From: CALOBA01 sp942491465 | Lineage (GTDB): Bacteria > Pseudomonadota > Gammaproteobacteria > Chromatiales > Chromatiaceae | Assembly: GCA_942491465.1 (NCBI GenBank) | Contig: CALOBA010000015.1 | Location: forward strand, 1-16,669 | Direction: 5' to 3' | Length of the DNA stretch: 16,669 bases | In this document: piece by piece, positions 1 to 6,175 of the stretch | Position numbering within the stretch: position 1 is the first letter of the stretch | Layout of the letters: every line of letters begins with the position of its first letter | Notes under the pieces: generated by a model | Told to the model about the DNA's origin: nothing | The model's input: only the letters and a program-made list of their open reading frames with translations | The model's database searches: none | Translations under genes and position numbers: made by a program

Positions 1-20
1 GGTCTCATCGGTCTTCCCGT

Positions 21-86
21 TCGTTGTCGTTGTCGTTGTCGCTGTCGCTGTCGCTGTCGCTGTCGTTGTCGTTGTCGTAATCGTAA
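21..86. repeat. Hexanucleotide tandem repeat (TCGYTG)n
   Basis: Eleven head-to-tail hexamers are visible: three TCGTTG, four TCGCTG, two TCGTTG, then two TCGTAA. On the minus strand the array lies inside a 36-codon open frame (115 down to 5) that would encode an Asp-Tyr/Asp-Asn/Asp-Ser dipeptide run. The ATG of that frame overlaps the TAA at 115-117 that closes the extended RND frame. Low-complexity Asp-Asn tails of this kind usually come from intergenic microsatellites, so I do not call a gene here. Unit number may vary between strains by slippage. Confidence 0.9.
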
Positions 87-114
87 TCCAATATCGGCAG
101 GTTCGAGAACGCCA

Positions 115-3100
115 TTACGACCGCGACCCGAGCCCGTTCGCCCGGCTTGGGCGCAGCGGTCTTAGTCCCCGCCCCGCGGTAGGCGACTGATCATCGTGCA
201 AAGCTGTGCAATACTCCGCCTGGTACGGCAAGGGTCCTTTCGACGGTTCAGTACACCCCGTCGCCACCAAGCGGCCGGATCGCGGTGCAGCGCGAACAGG
301 TCGCGGTCCACATCGATGGCATAGCGCGCCAACGTCGGGCCGCGGCTGCTGGCCTTCCAGGCCCGCCATAGCTGCAGCGGCTCGGCGACGCGGTCGAGGG
401 TATCGGCGGGGAGTGAGCGCATGGGGGCTTATCGCAAGGTCGGATCGTGATCGCCGCGTCGAGCCTGCGAATGTGAAACTCACCGTGGACGCTGGCTTTC
501 TCTGCTCGGGGGGAGGGGGCCCCGTCTTGTCCACGCTCTCGAAGATGGACAGCAGCGACGGGATGACCAACAGCACCAGGAAGGTCGCGAAGCCCAGGCC
601 GAAGGCGATGGAGGTGGCCATGGGGATCAGGAATTGGGCCTGGAAGGACTTCTCGAACAGCAGCGGGGTGAGGCCGGCGATGGTGGTCATGGAGGTGAGC
701 AGCACGGCGCGCAGGCGCAGGCACGCGGCCTCCACCAGGGCGTCGACCACGGCCATGCCCCGGTCGCGCAGCTCCTTGTAGAAGGTGACCAGGATGATGG
801 AGTCGTTGACGACGATGCCGGACAGGCCAAACATGCCGAACAGCGACAGGATGGTGAGGTCGATGCCCATGATCCAATGGCCGACCAGGGCGCCGGTGAG
901 GCCGAACGGGATGATGGCCATGACCACCAGCGGCCAGCCGTAGGATGAGAACACCCAGGCCAGGATCAGATAGATCAGCACCAGGCCGAGGAGCAGCCCC
1001 TTGCGCATGTCGGACAGGGTGTCGCGCTGGTCGGCGGAGCGGCCCTCGAACGAGCTGTCGATGCCGTAGCGGCTGCGGATCTCCGTCAGGATGCCGCCGG
1101 GCTCGTCGAGCAGGTTGATGATGGCGTCGACGCCGTTGGCTTGGGTGTCCACGTCGGCGGAGACCTCGACGGCGAGCTGACCGTCGGCGTGGCGCAGCAC
1201 CTCGAAGCCGCGCAGGGAGCGCCATTCGGCCACCGCGGTGAGCGGGACCGACTGGCCGTCGGGGGTGCGCACGTTGAGCCGGTACAGGCTCCCCACGGTG
1301 GCCCGTTCGGCGTCGGGCAGCTTGACGCGGACCTCGACCTCATCGGGGCCGTCCTGGAAGATCTGCACCAGGGCGCCGTCGAAGGCGGTGCGCAGCTGCC
1401 GGCCGAGTTCGGCGGTGGTCAGGCCGAGGACCTTGCCGGCGGGGGTGAGGGAGTAGATCAGCTGCTCGCGCCCGTAGGCCATGTCGTCCTGGACCTCGAG
1501 CACGCCGTCGATGCCGGATAGGGTCTCGGACAACTCCACGGCGGCGGCCTTCAGCGTCGGCGAGTCGGAGCCGGTGAGGCGGATGGTGAGGTCGCGCCCG
1601 GGCGGGCCGATGCGCCGGGAGACGATGTTCAGGTTCTCAAGCCCCGCGGGCATTTGGATGCGCTCGCGCCAGGCGGCGATCAGCGCCCGATTGCGCACGC
1701 TGCGATGGTCGGGCGCGGTCAGCTCCAACTGCAGCCCGCCGAGCTGGTCCGCCGAGGCGCCGGCGCCGGCACCGCGACCGCCGGTCTTGGCGCCGTGGAA
1801 GGCAATGGCGACGTTGATCAGCCGGCCCTGATCGAAGGCCGCTTCGGTCGCGTACAGGGTCGTCTCCAGGTGCTTGACGAAGGCGTCGACCTTGGCGCGC
1901 GGCGTACCGGCGACGAAGGTCGCGTTGGCATAGACGATCTGCGGCTCCGGGCTCGGGAAGAAGACGAAGTTGAGCCGCCCGCCCGCGAGCAGGCCGATGG
2001 CGCCGACGAGCATGGCGACGGCGAAGGCGAGGGTGCTGAAGCGGTTGCGGATGGCCAGGCTGGCCAGCGGGCGGAAGGCGCGGTCGCGCACCCAGTCGAA
2101 GCCGCGGTCGAGCCGGCCGCGCAGGGAGCGGGGCTCGACCTTGTGCGAATGCACAAAGGCGTTGCGCAGGTGGCCGGGCAGGATCAGGAAGCTCTCCACC
2201 AGCGAGGCGACGATGGCGCAGATGATGACCACCGGGATGGCGCCGAGGATGTTGCCGATGCGCCCGCCCACCAGCATCAGCGGCAGGAAGGCGGCGACGG
2301 TGGTCAGCGAGGAGGCCATGACCGGGGCGAGCATCCGCCGGGCCCCGCCCTCGGCCGCGCGCAGGGGCTCCTCGCCCATCTGGTAGTGGGCCATGGCGTC
2401 CTCGCCGACGACGATGGCATCGTCGACGATGATGCCCAGCGCCATGATCAGCGCGAACAGGCTGAGCATGTTGATGCTGCCGCCGATGAGATAGAGCACG
2501 AACAGCGTTGCCGCGAACGAGACCGGGATGCCGACGGCGACCCAGAACGCGACTCGGCCGGTGAGGAAGATGTAGAGGATCAGCACCACCAGCACCAGGC
2601 CGCCGACGCCGTTGCGCACCAGCAGCATGATGCGGTCGCGCACCAGCTCCCAGGAGGCGTCGTAGATGATCAGCTCGACCCCCGGCGTCAGCGTCGGGCG
2701 GGTGTCGGCGAGCCACTGGTCCAAGATCTTTGCGGACTTGAGCGTGTCGCCGGTCTCCGCGCGCTGCAGGATCATCTCCACCGTCGGCTGCTCGCCCAGG
2801 GTCAGCTCGACGCTGCCGTCGCGGGGGCGGCGCTCGATCTCGGCGATGTCGCCCAGGTCCACGCGCAGCTCGGCGTCGCTGCGCACCGGGAGCTGTGCGA
2901 ACTCCAGCGGGTCGCGGGCCTTGTCGAGGCTGCGCAGCTCGCGCAGGCCCTCGCCGCGACCGACCGAGCCCGCCGGCAGGTCGCGGCTGAATGCGGCCAC
3001 GCGGCTGCCGATCTGGTCCAGGCCCAGCTCCAGTTCGCGCAGCCGGTCGTTGTCGACGCTGATGCGGATCTCCTCTGCGGGCAGGCCGTTGATGTCGACC

Positions 3101-3627
3101 CGGTCGATGCCGCGGTCGAGCAGGTCGGTCTCCAGGCGGCGCACCAGCGCGCGCAGTTCGGCCATGTCGTCGACCCCGGTGATCAGCAAGCGGGCGACCT
3201 GCTCGTAGCGGGTGACCAAGGCGACCTCGGGCTTCTCCGCGTCCTGGGGCAGGTTGCGGAACTCGTCGACGAAGCGACGGACCTGGTCCAGCGCCAGCAG
3301 CGGATCGGTGCCTTCTTCGAACTCCAGCGTGATGGCGGAGATGCCCTGGCTGGAGGTGGACGACATCTTGTCGAGGTTGTCGACGGTGCGCAGGCGCTGC
3401 TCCAGCGGGTTGGTGATGCCGTCCTCCACGTCCTCGGCGCTGGCGCCGGTCCAGACCACGCGCACCGAGACGATCTCCAGATCGAAGGTGGGGAAGAACT
3501 GGACGTTGAGCCGGTCGAGGGCAAAGGCGCCGCACAACAGCATGATGATCATCAGCAGGTTGGCGGCGACCCGATGGTGGGCGAAGGTGCCGAGCAGGTC
3601 GTCGCGGTGGCGGTCGAGACGGCTCAT
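115..3627 (-). CDS. RND-family efflux transporter, inner-membrane pump subunit
   Basis: This is the proton-driven inner-membrane pump of a tripartite RND exporter, taking substrate from the periplasm or membrane and passing it to an outer-membrane channel. The 1170-residue frame shows the two-fold RND plan: TM1 at about 20-38, a large periplasmic loop, a TM bundle at about 335-485, TM7 at about 530-550, a second periplasmic loop starting FFPSPEPQIVYANATF, and a final TM bundle ending near 1030. The TM4 proton-relay pair is present as GIIVDDAIVV (Asp402-Asp403). TM10 reads GLSGIVVNDSIIL and lacks the lysine of AcrB-type pumps. The start at 3627 overlaps the adaptor stop by four bases (ATGA), indicating translational coupling. 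The last ~134 residues (after VDKTG, base ~520) are Pro/Arg-rich, unlike any RND tail, and run antisense-like through better-supported coding in another frame below 422. The true gene probably ends between 520 and 425, with a frameshift or lost stop. Substrate cannot be inferred, and no outer-membrane factor is in the window. Confidence 0.93.
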   Translation of the reverse strand: MSRLDRHRDDLLGTFAHHRVAANLLMIIMLLCGAFALDRLNVQFFPTFDLEIVSVRVVWTGASAEDVEDGITNPLEQRLRTVDNLDKMSSTSSQGISAITLEFEEGTDPLLALDQVRRFVDEFRNLPQDAEKPEVALVTRYEQVARLLITGVDDMAELRALVRRLETDLLDRGIDRVDINGLPAEEIRISVDNDRLRELELGLDQIGSRVAAFSRDLPAGSVGRGEGLRELRSLDKARDPLEFAQLPVRSDAELRVDLGDIAEIERRPRDGSVELTLGEQPTVEMILQRAETGDTLKSAKILDQWLADTRPTLTPGVELIIYDASWELVRDRIMLLVRNGVGGLVLVVLILYIFLTGRVAFWVAVGIPVSFAATLFVLYLIGGSINMLSLFALIMALGIIVDDAIVVGEDAMAHYQMGEEPLRAAEGGARRMLAPVMASSLTTVAAFLPLMLVGGRIGNILGAIPVVIICAIVASLVESFLILPGHLRNAFVHSHKVEPRSLRGRLDRGFDWVRDRAFRPLASLAIRNRFSTLAFAVAMLVGAIGLLAGGRLNFVFFPSPEPQIVYANATFVAGTPRAKVDAFVKHLETTLYATEAAFDQGRLINVAIAFHGAKTGGRGAGAGASADQLGGLQLELTAPDHRSVRNRALIAAWRERIQMPAGLENLNIVSRRIGPPGRDLTIRLTGSDSPTLKAAAVELSETLSGIDGVLEVQDDMAYGREQLIYSLTPAGKVLGLTTAELGRQLRTAFDGALVQIFQDGPDEVEVRVKLPDAERATVGSLYRLNVRTPDGQSVPLTAVAEWRSLRGFEVLRHADGQLAVEVSADVDTQANGVDAIINLLDEPGGILTEIRSRYGIDSSFEGRSADQRDTLSDMRKGLLLGLVLIYLILAWVFSSYGWPLVVMAIIPFGLTGALVGHWIMGIDLTILSLFGMFGLSGIVVNDSIILVTFYKELRDRGMAVVDALVEAACLRLRAVLLTSMTTIAGLTPLLFEKSFQAQFLIPMATSIAFGLGFATFLVLLVIPSLLSIFESVDKTGPPPPEQRKPASTVSFTFAGSTRRSRSDLAISPHALTPRRYPRPRRRAAAAMAGLEGQQPRPDVGALCHRCGPRPVRAAPRSGRLVATGCTEPSKGPLPYQAEYCTALHDDQSPTAGRGLRPLRPSRANGLGSRS
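162..422 (-). pseudogene. Possible truncated reverse transcriptase (N-terminal fragment)
   Basis: An 86-codon frame starts at ATG 422, nine bases after an in-frame TAA, and ends at a stop at 162-164. Its third codon positions are almost all G or C from 422 to about 245, whereas the overlapping frame that extends the RND gene has mixed third positions, so this is the frame that looks selected. Residues about 6-55 (AEPLQLWRAWKASSRG, then IDVDRDLFALHRDP) resemble the start of bacterial group-II-like and DGR-like reverse transcriptases, where an 'ENL..AW..ARRGK' segment is followed by 'FE.DLE..LF.LHREL'. That match is from memory. After about residue 57 the resemblance stops, and no catalytic YxDD motif follows before the window edge, so it would be a dead 5' fragment. 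No clear Shine-Dalgarno site precedes it. It could instead be a small unknown protein. Confidence 0.4.
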
Positions 3628-4997
3628 CGCGCCGCGCCCTGCCGATCTGCCAGGTCGCTCTCGGGCGGCCCGTCGCCGACGGTCTCGACGCGCAGACCGT
3701 CCACGGCATTTGGCATGTGGGTGATCACAACCTGATCACCGTCGGCGAGTTCGGGGGCGCGCACCAGCAGGCGCTCGCCGCCATCGGGCTGGTACCAGGC
3801 GCCCAGGTCTTCCACCGCCAGACCGCGCATGCGCCCGTCGACCAGGATGTAGATGCGCTCGCCGCCGTAGACGGACTCGAAGGGCAGCGGGATCGAGTGT
3901 GGCTGCGGGGCGCGGCGCAGGCGCAGCGTCAGCATCTGGCCGAGGCGCAGCAGCTCTGCGCCCTTGGTGACCTGGAACAGACCGTCGATGCCGCTCGGGT
4001 CGGCCTCGCCGGCGATGCGCGAGAGCGTCAGGTCGAGCTTGCGCCCGCCGAGTTGGGCGGAGGCGGTCAGCGGCTTGCCGTCGGTGAGGGCGAGGATCAG
4101 CTCGTCCTGATACGGCGCCGGGATGCGGGCGCGGACCTCCAGCCCGTCCAGGGCGTAGAGGCGCAGCAACAGGGCACCGCGGGCGACCTGGTCGCCGGTG
4201 GTGACCGCGACGCCGGCGATGACGGCCGCGTAGGGGGCGCGAATGGTTGCGCGCTCATATTCCAGCCGCAGCTGCTCCAGACCCGCCTCGGCGCTCGCCA
4301 GTCTTGCCTGCAGCGCCTGCAGCCGGGCGGGATGATCGGCGATGCTCATCTCCCGGGCGCTCACCGTCAAGGCCTGCTGGGCTTGGGCCTGCTCGGCCTC
4401 GTCGAGGAACTGCTCGGCGCCGACCTTCTGCGTCTTCAGCCGGCGTTGGCGCTCCACGCCATCTCCGGCGATGGCCAGCAGTCGGCGCTCCTGCTCCAAG
4501 GCGAGACGGTCGGTCTCGTTGCGGTTCTGCTCGCTCAGGATCTGCGCCTGAAGCTCGGCGACCTCGGCCTCGGCCTGGCGGATGCGCGGCAGGAAGTCCC
4601 GCTCGTCGAGTCGCAGCAGCACCTCGCCGGCGTCTACGCGTTGTCCGTCGCGGACCGCCACCTCGGTGACCCAGGCCGCCGCCGGGGCCGTCGCCTGGAG
4701 CAGGTCGGGCGTCTCGACCCGGCCATAGAGCGTCAGCTCCGGTGCCAGGCGGCGCGGCTGAATGCGCTCGGTCTCCACGCGCCAGACCCGCTCCTGCAGC
4801 TGCGGCGGAGACTGCTCCGGGCGGGTGGCCTTGAGGGCCAGGTACATGCCGATGCCGGCGGCCAGGATGATGATGGGGGCAACGAGCTTGACGAGCTTGA
4901 TCAATGGAGGGGACCGGGCAAGGCTGAATAGAGGGAACTGAGAAACTGGCGCTACAGTGTCGGTAGCTCGGGTTGGCTTGGCAACGAGAAACAGCAT
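3624..4997 (-). CDS. RND efflux periplasmic adaptor (membrane fusion protein, HlyD-like)
   Basis: The adaptor bridges the inner-membrane pump encoded just downstream to an outer-membrane channel. Counted from ATG 4997 it has 457 residues: an N-terminal membrane anchor at about 33-55 (KLVKLVAPIIILAAGIGMYL), a first half-lipoyl segment at about 100-130 (VTEVAVRDGQRVDAGEVLLRL), an alanine/glutamate/glutamine-rich coiled-coil hairpin at about 137-247, a second half-lipoyl segment at about 250-282 (TIRAPYAAVIAGVAVTTGDQ), then beta-barrel and membrane-proximal domains. Its TGA overlaps the pump's ATG. The frame stays open up to 5324, but the part before the anchor looks non-coding. No start has a good ribosome-binding site: ATG 4997 (in SSYGMLFLV) and TTG 4904 (426 residues, starting just before the anchor) are the two reasonable choices. 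The uncleaved anchor marks it as inner-membrane tethered rather than a lipoprotein. Confidence 0.88.
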   Translation of the reverse strand: MLFLVAKPTRATDTVAPVSQFPLFSLARSPPLIKLVKLVAPIIILAAGIGMYLALKATRPEQSPPQLQERVWRVETERIQPRRLAPELTLYGRVETPDLLQATAPAAAWVTEVAVRDGQRVDAGEVLLRLDERDFLPRIRQAEAEVAELQAQILSEQNRNETDRLALEQERRLLAIAGDGVERQRRLKTQKVGAEQFLDEAEQAQAQQALTVSAREMSIADHPARLQALQARLASAEAGLEQLRLEYERATIRAPYAAVIAGVAVTTGDQVARGALLLRLYALDGLEVRARIPAPYQDELILALTDGKPLTASAQLGGRKLDLTLSRIAGEADPSGIDGLFQVTKGAELLRLGQMLTLRLRRAPQPHSIPLPFESVYGGERIYILVDGRMRGLAVEDLGAWYQPDGGERLLVRAPELADGDQVVITHMPNAVDGLRVETVGDGPPESDLADRQGAAR

Positions 4998-5169
4998 TCC
5001 GTAGCTGGAACCCAAGTCCCGGTGTCGACTTTCTCGCGACCCCGGTAGACTATCTAGCGCCATGCAGGTGACGACGCCGGCCGGGCCTATGAACACTTGG
5101 CGGTGGTCCGGGGTTCTGACAAGCGGCTTCAGCGTGCTGGCGGTCGGTCGTCGCTCCCCGAGCCAGGCT

Positions 5170-5197
5170 CGTATACTGAAACTCGTTGCGGCGGCAA
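5170..5197 (-). promoter_or_regulatory. Candidate sigma70 promoter for the RND efflux operon
   Basis: Reading the minus strand, TTGCCG (5197-5192) is followed after 16 bases by TATACG (5175-5170). Both hexamers match the consensus at four of six positions. Transcription would begin near 5163 and give a leader of about 165 bases to ATG 4997. It is the best candidate I saw upstream of the adaptor gene, but the match is moderate. Confidence 0.3.
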
Positions 5198-5275
5198 GGG
5201 CTTTCAGCGGTGGTTGCGGCCGAAAGCTCAGCGCTTTGCTCCCGCAGGGACTCGGGCATCCCTCCGTGGGTTCAC

Positions 5276-5322
5276 GACGCGCAAATGACGTATCCTCAGT
5301 GGGCAAAAGACGCACAAATGAC
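5276..5322. repeat. Paired direct repeats GACGCRCAAATGAC
   Basis: GACGCGCAAATGAC (5276-5289) recurs as GACGCACAAATGAC (5309-5322), 13 of 14 bases identical. The copies start 33 bases apart, close to three helical turns, so two bound protein dimers would sit on the same DNA face. On the minus strand each contains GTCATTTG, a core also found in the dispersed repeat at 8290. A transcription-factor operator or remnants of a repeat family are both possible. Confidence 0.5.
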
Positions 5323-5345
5323 ACACTGATCGGCTAAGATGGCGG

Positions 5346-5359
5346 GCCACCGCGGTGGC
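5346..5359. repeat. Perfect 14-bp palindrome GCCACCGCGGTGGC
   Basis: The two 7-base halves are exact reverse complements with no spacer. It sits 62 bases upstream of the first ATG of the RRM-gene leader. With no loop it is more likely a protein-binding site than a terminator, but GC-rich palindromes of this size also occur by chance in such DNA. Confidence 0.35.
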
Positions 5360-5420
5360 GGGCGTTGCCGATAACCCGTTTCGGATGTCGACTGCCGGCG
5401 GGGCGCCGCGGAGGGTTCCA

Positions 5421-5459
5421 ATGACAATAAATGCTTCAGAGGCACAAGATGGTAGGTAA
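5421..5459 (+). CDS. Possible 12-residue leader peptide overlapping the RRM-like gene start
   Basis: GGAGGG (5410-5415) lies five bases before ATG 5421, the strongest ribosome-binding site in this region. The frame encodes MTINASEAQDGR and stops at TAA 5457-5459, overlapping the proposed RRM gene start at 5449 in another frame. Ribosomes ending here could re-initiate at 5449, so the peptide may serve as a translational coupling device. Alternatively the site serves a mis-sequenced start of the main gene. Confidence 0.3.
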   Translation: MTINASEAQDGR

Positions 5460-5946
5460 AGCAGGAACCATGCTGCTGTGCGTTGGCAACTTGCCGACGC
5501 GAGTCACGCGTAGAGATCTGAAGACGCACGTGCAAGATGTGATCAACACAATGGATGGGCGTAGCCTGCGTCTGGGGTCCAGCATCACCGAATGCACGCT
5601 CGTTCGCCTGATCGATTCCGTCAACGGGGCCGTCGAACACTTGGGCCTCGTGGGGGTTCAACCCCCGCGGCTAGGCCTGCGGCTTATCGAGAGACTGCGG
5701 AAGACGCCGATGCGTGGCGCCATGCTCACCATCCGTCGATACCGTCATGTCTCCTTCCTCGGCGCCGATGCGACTTCCGCGACCATGAGCGATCTGCTTG
5801 GACAGATCGCGGCGACAGGCCAGACCGGTCGGACCGAGGGCCCGTCACCTTCCTACCGGATCGAGCTTGTCAGCTCAACGGGCGGCGCGCGTTCCGACTT
5901 GGTCGACGTCGGTTCCGAGACGCACTCCGGCGCATTCGCGCACTAA
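5449..5946 (+). CDS. Small RRM-like putative RNA-binding protein
   Basis: 165 residues. The pattern fits an RNA-recognition-motif fold (beta-alpha-beta-beta-alpha-beta): beta1/RNP2-like MLLCVGNLP (residues 8-16), helix TRRDLKTHVQDVINT, beta2 around ECTLVRLID, beta3 HLGLVGVQ at the RNP1 position, helix PRLGLRLIERLRKT, then beta4 AMLTIRRYRH. The RNP1 position lacks the aromatic residues of classical RRMs, so RNA binding, if any, would rely on other contacts. The last ~60 residues are Gly/Ser/Thr-rich and probably disordered. I chose ATG 5449 because CAGAGG (5437-5442) lies six bases before it; the in-frame ATG 5431 has no correctly placed site and ATG 5470 would cut into beta1. It is followed by the cytochrome gene after a 229-base leader, so the two need not be co-transcribed. 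The fold is inferred from pattern only. Confidence 0.65.
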   Translation: MVGKAGTMLLCVGNLPTRVTRRDLKTHVQDVINTMDGRSLRLGSSITECTLVRLIDSVNGAVEHLGLVGVQPPRLGLRLIERLRKTPMRGAMLTIRRYRHVSFLGADATSATMSDLLGQIAATGQTGRTEGPSPSYRIELVSSTGGARSDLVDVGSETHSGAFAH

Positions 5947-5974
5947 AAATCTGCGCTGGCGCAGGAAAGGCCCC

Positions 5975-5990
5975 ATTGACGGCTGTCAAT
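5975..5990. promoter_or_regulatory. FNR/CRP-family-type operator ATTGAC-GGCT-GTCAAT
   Basis: Two perfect 6-base half-sites flank a 4-base centre, matching the TTGAY-N4-RTCAA pattern recognised by FNR, Anr, Dnr and FixK-type regulators. It lies about 190 bases upstream of the multiheme cytochrome start. A possible -10 hexamer TATAAA is at 6006-6011, placing the operator centre near -35 of a start around 6018, slightly closer than the classical -41.5. Oxygen- or nitric-oxide-responsive control of the cytochrome is the natural reading. A simple stem-loop at the 3' end of the preceding transcript is the alternative. Confidence 0.5.
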
Positions 5991-6027
5991 CGAATCCATC
6001 GATGATATAAACGGGTCGGGCGGCACT

Positions 6028-6063
6028 GGTGCGTCGTCCGGCCTCAAGGCCGGCGGCTGCACC
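6028..6063 (+). other. Extended hairpin in the cytochrome leader
   Basis: GGTGC (6028-6032) pairs with GCACC (6059-6063), and CCGGCCT (6038-6044) pairs with AGGCCGG (6047-6053); a symmetric 5+5 internal loop lies between. The inner stem must open to about five pairs to form a loop. It sits between the candidate promoter and the cytochrome start and has no T tract, so it would be an mRNA leader structure rather than an intrinsic terminator. Confidence 0.35.
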
Positions 6064-6175
6064 GACAACCGATCATAACAACCCGCACCGCCGTCGGGGC
6101 GACTCCCGTAGGACGTCTCGCGCGTGGCATGTGCCGACCCGGATTTCGTCTCTTGTCGAACCGCCGAGGCCATCG

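Larger units (their letters stand above)
4998..5420. other. Divergent intergenic regulatory region
   Basis: About 420 bases separate the minus-strand efflux operon from the plus-strand RRM-like gene. Open frames cross it on both strands, but none shows domain similarity or a ribosome-binding site. It holds a candidate minus-strand promoter (5170-5197), a pair of 14-base direct repeats (5276-5289 and 5309-5322) and a 14-base perfect palindrome (5346-5359). These are more abundant than expected for inert spacer and suggest a control region shared by both transcription units. Confidence 0.5.

Noticed and set aside
5..115. 36-codon minus-strand frame containing the Asp-Tyr/Asp-Asn/Asp-Ser run
   Set aside because: It is almost wholly the hexamer microsatellite, has no ribosome-binding site, and such runs commonly arise in intergenic repeats.
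1637..3735. Very long open frames on both strands (about 690 codons each) overlapping the RND pump gene
   Set aside because: They are rich in Arg/Pro/Ala or Asp/Gln/His with no domain pattern, as expected for alternative frames of a high-GC gene; the RND frame has clear membrane helices and motifs.
5062..5337. 91-codon plus-strand frame upstream of the RRM-like gene ending RRTNDTLIG
   Set aside because: No ribosome-binding site or domain; its repeated RRxND peptide only reflects the two direct repeats in the promoter region.
5976..6011. TTGACG ... TATAAA as an ordinary sigma70 promoter
   Set aside because: The spacer is 24 bases, too long; the TTGACG is better explained as half of the FNR-type palindrome.
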